Shown in pieces: positions 56,984 through 64,000 of a DNA stretch of 64,000 nucleotides. The notes below the pieces were generated by a model. That model ran no database searches. It was not told the origin of the DNA and saw only the letters and a program-made list of their open reading frames with translations. The stretch's first letter is position 1. Each line of letters begins with the position of its first letter. The translations under genes were made by a program, and so were the position numbers. The stretch spans positions 20,755-84,754 of the forward strand of contig JANQBS010000175.1 in NCBI GenBank assembly GCA_033085395.1, in the 5' to 3' direction. Source of the DNA: Xanthoparmelia taractica (lineage: Eukaryota; Ascomycota; Lecanoromycetes; Lecanorales; Parmeliaceae).

Positions 56984-57188
56984 AAAGGAAGGTAGATCCA
57001 GATGTGGGTGTAGTTGTGACTTATGCGTCCAGGACCACCATATATAGAGTTGTTTATATACAAAGTCGAGGATCCAGTCCAGTGTTGTGAATTGATAATG
57101 TACCGGAGAATTCGCCGGTCAATGTTGATATCTTGTGCAAGATGATGCCTTCAGCAATGAACTCCTTGCTAATGCCAGCGTCATTCCC

Positions 57189-59147
57189 TCACAGTCTCGC
57201 CCTGCCCTGACTCAACGCCTCCCACTCTTTCTCCCCGAACCGTTCATACCTCCCATTCATCAACCAATACACCTTATCCGCTCCTGTCTTCTCTGGCGAT
57301 ATCCCCTCGCCCCTCAGCACAGCCTTCAACTGCTTGTTGTTTCCCGTCTTTTGATACCCGTTGACGATCCTCAGGAAGAGCGGCACCGCATACTTGGGCA
57401 AATTGCTCTGTGCATGCGCGGCCACGGTATCCAACAACCCCTCGCTAACATCTTCAGTGTCAAAGAGAAGCGCAGCACAGCCGGCTCGCCCGTCATGATT
57501 CGGTACTTCGACGCCGTAGACATTGGCCTCGTGGATATGCGGGTGGGTACCGAGTACGGAGCTGACTTCGGCCGTGGAGACATTCTCGCCCCGCCACCTG
57601 AACGTGTCTCCTATTCGATCGCAGAACCACCATCTTCCCTCGCTGTCCCACCGTACAACGTCTCCGGAGCGACAGTATGCATCTCCCTTGATAAGTACGT
57701 CGCGGAAGATCTTGCTTTCTGTTGCAGACGGATTGTTGAAGTAGCCTTGGAACTTGGAGTGGATATCTGCAGGGTCGACTTTGAACATCAACTCCCCCGG
57801 TTCCCCCATCTTGACTTGTCGGCAGAGATTTTGGTTCAGCGGATCACGGAGAGGAAGCTCGTTTGTCCAGTCTACCTCCACAATGGCGAGCTGCCGTCTC
57901 ACGAACACCGACGTAAAGGGGCCATTTCGACCGATAGCCCCACTCGAGAACTTGTTCGAGCTGAGATTCCACGTCGCGCTCACACCTTCCGTAGCTCCGT
58001 AGAACTCGCCAATGGTTTCGATACCGAAACGCTCCTTAAATCTTTCCCACACGTCTGGCCTGAGACCGTTTCCGAATGCTTTGGTGACGTGGTGCACGCG
58101 GTCGAGGTTCTCGCCCGTGACTGGATCATATCGCGGCTTGGCGGCGAGGAGATAGCGGCACGTCTCGCCTACGTATTGAATAACAGTGGCATCGTGCTGA
58201 CGCACTTCATTCCAAAAGGTGGTGGTAGAAAAGCGACGGCCAAGAACCAGTGTGCTCCCAGTGACCATTGAGGCGCAGAGTCCGGGGAGGGCGGCTGAAG
58301 AGTGGTAGAGCGGCATACAGGTATAGTATCGATCGCTCTTCGCCAAGCCGAACCAAGACGGCATGAAGCTCGCCATCAATCTAATCTTTTGCCAGGTAAC
58401 GGTGGCGGGTTTTGGTAGGCCTGTGGTGCCGCTGGTGAAGATGAGCAGAGCCATGTCAAGACGCACTGCGCTTCTCAATGAATCTGGCTCTCGGATCGCC
58501 TCTGTACCCATGATTTTCTCTTCCAGTGTCGCATCAAAGAAGACTGTCTGAACAGGCCCTTTTCCATCCCGCGCGTTTCCTGATTCAAGTGTATCGATGA
58601 TATCTTTTGTGAATCGTGGCTTAATGTTCTCATCCACAAACAGTAGGCGCGCTGTTGATGTCTGCACAGAATGCAGCAAAGGGTTCCCGGTCAAATTGTA
58701 GTTGATGAAGGCAGGTGTAGCCCCTAAACTCCAGATTCCCAGCCATAGGAAGACGAATACGGGCGAGTTCATAAAGTCCATTGCGACCACCTCCTTAGGC
58801 ACTATCCCATATTCCGTCTTCAGCCATGTCCCATACTTGAGCACGATGTCATAAGCTTCTTTATACGTCCACGTCTTCCCCTGATACATAAGAAACGCAT
58901 GGTCCGCCGTGCTCTTCGTCATTGCATGCTTCTCGAGATTGTAGAAAAGGCTGATATGATTGCGCTTCTCTTCTAGGCCGATCTTCACCTGTGAACTCAC
59001 GAGCGCTCTGGCCAATCTCAGATCATAGGAGAACTGGGTCTTTGCGTTTAGCCAAGCTGCGCCCGCCAACAGGGCAGGCCCCACGATAGCGATGGGCACT
59101 GGCGCCAGTTAGCGAGCTCGGTAGGTCTGCAAAGCGTGTGACCTACT
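57189..59147 (-). CDS. FAT1: Very-long-chain acyl-CoA synthetase / fatty acid transport protein (Fat1-like)
   Basis: The coding sequence of 636 residues is interrupted once: the A of the start codon is at 59147, a 48-nt intron (59146-59099, GTAGGT, branch GCTAAC, CGCCAG) follows, and TG at 59098-59097 completes it. The protein begins MPIAIVGPALLAGAAWLNAKT with a membrane-anchoring helix. ANL-superfamily motifs: AMP-binding LLIFTSGTTGLPKPATVTW, FYGATEG, and the VLACS/FATP motif region SGDVVRWDSEGRWWFCDRIG followed by DTFRWRGENVSTAEV. This family activates very-long-chain fatty acids and aids uptake. The C-terminus is ARL, a PTS1-type peroxisomal signal variant; family members act in ER, plasma membrane, lipid droplets or peroxisomes. 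The 3' end lies about 200 bp from the convergent amidase gene. Confidence 0.93.
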
Positions 59148-60501
59148 CGCCGTTGTGGTGGGTGGCAGCGTGAATTCTTGGAGTTACATTGGTGAGACCA
59201 GCTGATCAATGAACTCTGGGCAGGAGACGTATAAGCTTGGGGGCGAAAAGGAGCTCCGAGTCGAAGCGAGCTGATGCATAATACGGTAATGAACGCCATT
59301 GTGACATGTTTTACGATTTGTGGACAATAATGTGCGATAAGCAAGATAATGCCTCACGGCTAGCCAGTACTTGATATGAGCTATGGCTAATACGGAGATT
59401 TGCAACAGCAAATAAGAAGACATGCGCAATTAGAAGCAGAAATCGCCATGTTCTCTTTCACCGGCAATCGTCCCTACAACTGCTTTGTTACACAGCAATC
59501 TAAAAATGCTCATCCACGCAGCTAACTTATTCCCATCCAATCGCCATATCTCCTGTCCATTTACAGATGCAGCTCCGAGTATGCCAGATGAGTAGGTCTA
59601 GCCGGTTAAATATGCAAGAGGCATGCTGTCATCGTAGCGTGGGTCACTCAGCCTGCATTATCGGCGCTGTCTCTTGCTGCAAAGACATCCAGCCCCCTTT
59701 CTCTCTGCATCTTGTGTTGGAGTGGTGGACGCCCCTGTTCTGGCTTTTGCAAGATGTTTGATATCCGGACCATTCATCAACTCTGATGCGGTGCAATCCA
59801 ATTTTTCCAGATCAATGGAGTCTGTCTTGGCCGGTTCTTGCATTTGGTTTGCCTGTCAGACTGGCCAGGCGAACCTTGTTATTACGCTGAACTTTCCCCT
59901 TCGGGGATATTCGCCTCAATAATTTCCGCGTTCTCAGTTCAATATCCGTTCATTGTCCGTTGCATGTCCAAGGCTTTGTAACATGATTTTCAAACGAGCA
60001 AAGATTTACGAATCTCTTCGCCGCCAGTCAAAAGCTCGACCGAGTTGGACAGACTGAGAGGCTTGAGAGCCAAGGTGCGGGGAAAGGTCGACTCGAGGTC
60101 TACGCGCTCGGCATGCAAATCATCCTATTATTATACTTGCCTCTTCATTACTTTCCTGCAGGTCAGACACTTCACCTATACCTAATCGAGCTCAATGCCT
60201 CCGTTTGCTGCAAATTTTGCCTGTCAAGTCATCCTTGAGCTTTGCCTGCTTCACTGCCTATGCCAAGGACGAAGCTTTTGCTTTTTACACCCTCATATCG
60301 AATTAGTCCAGTTGATCTTGCCATGGCAAAAGCGGGGCTCTGCACGGACTGCCAGGAGTTCCGCCCTGTTCTCTTACATTATAAGAAGAGCCAGGCGTCC
60401 GCAACCGCTTGCATCAAAGGTGTCCAAGCTTCAGACCACCCTTCGTCAAAAAAATCTTTAAGACGCAGCCTTCTCAAGAATCGCAGGCAAACGCTTCGAA
60501 A
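59148..60501. other. Intergenic region between Fat1 and cutinase
   Basis: Divergent promoters of both genes. Short ORFs only; the leader of the cutinase is rich in C and T, with TATAA-like ATTATTATACTTGCC near 60126. No gene supported. Confidence 0.4.
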
Positions 60502-61251
60502 ATGAAGACCATCTTCATTTGTCTAGCAATATTGGCATCAACCATCCGCGCCATCCCAGTCAACGTCGCCCATACCTCAGGCATCGTGAAGACAGGCTCC
60601 GCCAGCGCATCCCTCAGCGAACGACAGGACAACAATGATGTCCAGCGCAACGAGCTCACTAATGTCACCGGCGTTGGATGCAAGCCTATCACCGTCATTT
60701 TTGCACGGGGTACATTCGAGCTCGGCAACGTCGGCGCAGCTGTTGGCCCGCCATTCTTCAACCACCTTGACGACTTGATCGGGGCAGACAATATCGCCGT
60801 GCAAGGAGTAGACTATCCTGCTGACGTTGCCGGTTACCTGGCTGGTGGTGATCCCGGAGGAGCGCAAACAACTGCGGCCCTGTTGAACCAAGCGGCGAGC
60901 AACTGTCCGGATACGCAAATCGTACTGAGTGGGTACAGCCAAGGGGCAATGGTGGTTCATCTGGGAGAAGCTATGGTGAGCGCCGAGGTAGCGGCGCATA
61001 TTGCGGCTGTTGTAAGTGGGAGAGTGGCTATCGTTTATGGATCCAATATTGATGTGAAGAAATAGGTGGTCTTTGGGGATCCATTCAATGGACGTCCCTT
61101 CCCCAACGTGGATTCAAGCAAAGTCATGACTTACTGCTTCAAGGAGGATTTGATCTGCGACGATCTTCCGATTGTCGACGCTTATCACCTTAACTACGTC
61201 GTTGATACTCCTGCAGCGGCAGCGTTTGTGCAGGGTCTTGTCAAATATTAA
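60502..61251 (+). CDS. Cutinase
   Basis: Two exons, 60502-61011 and 61066-61251, join in phase 0 to 231 residues; the 54-nt intron has GTAAGT and AATAG ends. The signal peptide is MKTIFICLAILASTIRA. Cutinase features: CKPITVIFARGTFELGNVG, the nucleophile in GYSQGAMVVH (Ser about 146), Asp about 198 in CFKEDLIC and His about 211 in DAYHLNYV, which together make the catalytic triad. Four cysteines (about 60, 135, 194, 201) form the two disulfides. The start was taken at the ATG at 60502; an upstream in-frame codon would add 31 residues before the signal peptide. Cutinases hydrolyse the polyester cuticle of plants, or polyester substrates in saprotrophs, and are usually induced by cutin monomers. 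Confidence 0.93.
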
Positions 61252-61440
61252 AGCCTGGTGGAGCTTCTGGAGGTTTAGTACATGTTGTCGTATATATCCA
61301 ATCTTCTGTACCTATCTTTCCTCGATGTACTGTATTTTGACGTCTGGGTGGAGAGATAAAAGCATTCCTTGGTGTGCAAAAGCACGGAAATGTAAATGCG
61401 CTTAATCGCTTTTCGTCTGAAGAATGCAATCAGAACACCC
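61252..61440. terminator. 3' intergenic space between cutinase and methyltransferase genes
   Basis: The two genes converge here; 189 bp without a gene must contain both polyadenylation regions. No precise signal can be given. Confidence 0.3.
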
Positions 61441-62658
61441 TCAATCCAGCCATGTATTGTGCGGCTTTTTGAATTGACCCTGCATCCAACATCGATACAT
61501 TTTCAGCTGCTTTTGGCGATTGACAAGCATCCTCCTGTCCACACCCAAACTCAAAATGTCAAAATGGTTCTCCGAGAATGGTGAACGGGCACCTTCCGTT
61601 TCAAGCACTCCAGGCTCCAGGTCCGGAATCATATCACCAGTGACACAGACCTCGTCTGTATCTTTTGGCTGCTCGTTTCTTGTCGTACTACTGCTGATTT
61701 CCTTGTCTTCACCGTTCCCTCCCACTCCGCTTTTTGCGGTTCCCGTACCTCCCCATATCCTCTTCAATTCATCCTCTTCAAAAAAATACACCCTCGTCCC
61801 GTCGCCCCTGACATAAAAATTATTCTCTAACAACCTCCCCTTTTTGAATCTCACCTGCGTGAGATCTCCTTTCCCGTAGTCCCTAAAGCAAACTTCTCCA
61901 CCAGGCTTCAGTACCCTCCAGACATTCTTCACGGCTGCGTCCCACTGTGTCGGATTCAACGCACTAAATATAAATACCAGCAATACTACATCCACGCTAC
62001 CTTCTCCGACTCCAGGTGGCAGGTCTTCACTTGAAATATCCCAAACGCAAGCTTGCATGTGGTCAGGGTCGTAGGCTGCATTAGCTTTGATCAATTCAAT
62101 GGCCTTCTTCGAGAAGTCGCAAGCATGGATCACCAATTCTTCATTTTCGTTGGCTTTGAGAATTGGAAACGCCGTATTCCCCGCCCCAGCTCCGGCTTCC
62201 AGGATGCTCCTTGGTCCTGCGTCCTTTGCAGTCAGCTTTGAAAGAAGAGGGAACTCCTGGTGAAGCCATTTCCGATCTTTGAAGAAATTCGATGTATTAT
62301 TTGAGTAAAATTGGTTCCACCATTTCTCGGGGTTGCTATTGAAGCGGGCTTTGTCGAAGTCTGAGACAGGAGAACCGCGTTGGAAAGTATACTGGGCTTC
62401 GCAGTACGTATGGTAGGCAGAGTCAGGGACTACGTGGTCCCAAGCGTTGAATTCGAAAACGTCATCTGTAGGCTCGAGGTAGCGGGAGCCGAATTTGAAA
62501 GGGTCGCTGCGTTTGAGATTGTTGGCTGGGTCATGAGAGCGGTGCGAAAGAGAGTCTGTCAGAGGTTGTAAAGGTTTGTTTTGATCCGATATCTCGGCGG
62601 GAGAGCCTATTGAAAGAGAAGAAATATCCGGGGGAGGATCCTGATTGGAGGCCGCCAT
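61441..62658 (-). CDS. tRNA (m3C32) methyltransferase, Trm140/METTL2-like
   Basis: A single exon of 405 residues. The ATG at 62658 (MAASNQDPPPDI) was preferred to an upstream in-frame codon because the upstream part has no similarity. Family stretches: WWNQFYSNNTSNFFKDRKW, the SAM-binding motif I ILEAGAGAGNTAFPIL, HACDFSKKAIELIKAN, CVWDISSEDLPP, DVVLLVFIFSALNP and VLKPGGEVCFRDYGKGD, then QVRFKKGRLLENNFYVRGDG, which is typical of METTL2/6/8 and Trm140. These enzymes make 3-methylcytidine at position 32 of tRNA-Thr and tRNA-Ser. The SAM-binding acidic residues are present. An insert of about 60 polar residues near position 300 (between VYFFEEDEL and FDILSLGVDRRM) is longer than usual for the family. 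It lies close to the right-hand AT-rich island. Confidence 0.9.
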   Translation of the reverse strand: MAASNQDPPPDISSLSIGSPAEISDQNKPLQPLTDSLSHRSHDPANNLKRSDPFKFGSRYLEPTDDVFEFNAWDHVVPDSAYHTYCEAQYTFQRGSPVSDFDKARFNSNPEKWWNQFYSNNTSNFFKDRKWLHQEFPLLSKLTAKDAGPRSILEAGAGAGNTAFPILKANENEELVIHACDFSKKAIELIKANAAYDPDHMQACVWDISSEDLPPGVGEGSVDVVLLVFIFSALNPTQWDAAVKNVWRVLKPGGEVCFRDYGKGDLTQVRFKKGRLLENNFYVRGDGTRVYFFEEDELKRIWGGTGTAKSGVGGNGEDKEISSSTTRNEQPKDTDEVCVTGDMIPDLEPGVLETEGARSPFSENHFDILSLGVDRRMLVNRQKQLKMYRCWMQGQFKKPHNTWLD

Positions 62659-63120
62659 GGTTTGAAGACTCGTCTCTGAGCCACTACTTCGACCTTCCTT
62701 TACACCGATATGCGTATAGAACTTGTGCTTGGCGAAGATGTTAGAGTACTGCGAAAATATACAAGCTGAATGACATGAGATACATTCAACTAGACATTGC
62801 ACAGTGGGTGAAAGATACAGTATGGAAGCCTCGAGACCCCTCTAGAATAGAAGCCGATTATCAGCGGTTGTGCTATATTCAATTAATGCTCTCCTCCTTG
62901 CCGATTTCGACTAGAAGGGTCGCTGGCTAGAGCAGAGAGTGAGTGTGGTACGTTGAGAGAGCGATTCTGATGGATTTGACCTGCGGACAGGCAGCCCTAC
63001 AAGGCGACAATTTAGTGTACCATTGATTGGAGGTTTGCTGTTTTAGCAAGTAGCCCAAAGACGATATATGCGCGCTAGGAGGACATGATCTACTTTAAGG
63101 TCGCTAGGGGGTTGGTACCA
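62659..63120. promoter_or_regulatory. 5' flank of the Trm140-like gene
   Basis: Ordinary composition, presumed promoter. No other gene is supported. Confidence 0.35.
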
Positions 63121-64000
63121 ATGCTGTGAGTATCGTTTTCTACATACTAATCTCGTATAATCACTATAATAGCTTAATATATTACGTAGCTAGTATTTTA
63201 TAATAAGAATACTCGTATTAAAAAAAGTATTTTCTAAGAATTAAGAGTAAAAATATTTTGAATTTTTGAAATATACGCGTACGAAATCGCTCTCAAAATG
63301 CTTTTCTTAGAATAAAAATTTTAATTTCTAAAATTTAATAATAAAGGTTTTTTTTTAAAAAAATATCTTCGTAATAATCTATTAAATATCTAATTTTTTT
63401 TACTTAAAGTATAAAGTTAAATATACGCTTTTTAAATAACTAAAATAAAAAAAATTCGATCTTATAATTATAGCGATATTTCTATTTTAAATATATTCGT
63501 TCTCGAAGTACTATCGACTTACGTATTATAAATTTAATTTAAAAAGAAGTTAATACTAAGAAAGAGAATAAGAATTGTATTGTAAGAAATTAATTCGCTG
63601 GCGCTTAGCAAGCGACCTAATCAATATAAGAGACGTATAGTCGATACGATAGTGATTTCTTTATTAGGTATTAAGTTCTAGTAGTACTAATCTCTAAGAA
63701 ATATGAAAATCCTAGAATATGCGAAGTACGAGTCGGAAAGATCTGGGATGGTCTGGGATATGAGGTGTCGATACCATATCATGGTATGGTATGATATTGA
63801 GACCATATCATTTGATTTTTATGGGATGGTCTGGGAGACGTACTAATATTATAGAATGGTCTAAGAAATTTCTAATATATATAGAAGTATCTCATGTTAT
63901 ATGTAGAAATATAAGAAATATATTATATATAGAAGAAGTTACTCTATATAGAATCATGCGAACGTATTCTAATTATTATTCTAATTATCACTTTACTTTA
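63121..64000. repeat. AT-rich, TpA-rich island (RIP-like), extends beyond the window
   Basis: From about 63130 to the edge A+T is very high with dense TA steps and long A or T runs; no coding frame survives. A palindrome-rich piece at 63760-63810 repeats CATATCAT/GGTATGGTATGATAT and GGGATGGTCTGGGA occurs twice. It most likely represents a RIP-mutated transposable element. Confidence 0.7.

Noticed and set aside
57135..58271. Long plus-strand ORF of 378 codons
   Set aside because: It is the antisense shadow of the Fat1-like gene, whose minus-strand frame has complete ANL motifs.
54000..62700. Possible secondary metabolite cluster (amidase, acyl-CoA synthetase, cutinase, methyltransferase)
   Set aside because: No backbone synthase, terpene cyclase or cluster regulator is present, and the methyltransferase and PIG-S are housekeeping genes.

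Overview
The window looks like nuclear DNA of a filamentous ascomycete (Pezizomycotina). Genes are interrupted by short GT-AG introns of about 46-90 nt with CTRAC-like branch sites. Recognisable products are typically fungal: the OST subunit Swp1, class II DAHP synthase, Gpi17/PIG-S, a Fat1-type acyl-CoA synthetase, a cutinase, Rsm26-like, HYPK and Trm140-like proteins. Several AT-rich, TpA-rich islands suggest past repeat-induced point mutation (RIP). I cannot fix the class or genus from the sequence.

Layout. 1-14.5 kb: a left-truncated gene, an Ser/Asp-rich membrane-type protein, SWP1, a large unknown 3-exon gene, an F-box-like protein and a BRCT/AT-hook protein. 15.1-20.4 kb: a Helitron whose RepHel gene is nearly full length but carries stop codons and altered catalytic motifs, mostly compatible with C-to-T changes at CpA. 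20.4-22.6 kb: its repeat-rich flank with two tandem duplications, a cluster of long hairpins and a small Cys-rich two-exon ORF. 23.2-26.4 kb: DAHP synthase, HYPK and a small mitochondrial-type protein. 27.3-28.6 kb: poorly resolved coding remnants. 29.8-31.2 kb: ornithine decarboxylase, followed by a tandem repeat and, to 35.4 kb, a broken F-box-like gene and two lineage-specific unknowns.

36.8-38.0 kb: the most unusual gene of the window. It encodes a Pro/Gly/Tyr-rich protein built from repeated exon-intron units: near-identical intron lengths, all the repeat introns in phase 2, each splitting a proline codon at the end of a proline run. 39.0-42.0 kb: ~300-bp direct repeats, then a broken UPF1-like SF1 helicase fragment containing a 15-bp minisatellite. 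42.5-50.1 kb: a frameshifted secreted metallopeptidase-like gene, a Cys-rich type I membrane protein, an Rsm26-like mitoribosomal protein and a large DUF8004-like protein. 50.1-52.6 kb is gene-free. 52.6-62.7 kb: Gpi17, a secreted amidase, Fat1 (start codon split by an intron, PTS1-like C-terminus), a cutinase and a Trm140-like methyltransferase. The window ends in another AT-rich island.

The genes do not form one pathway or an obvious metabolite cluster. They are housekeeping loci (N-glycosylation, GPI anchoring, aromatic amino acids, polyamines, tRNA modification, mitochondrial translation) interspersed with accessory patches: a transposon, RIP islands, tandem duplications and decayed genes.
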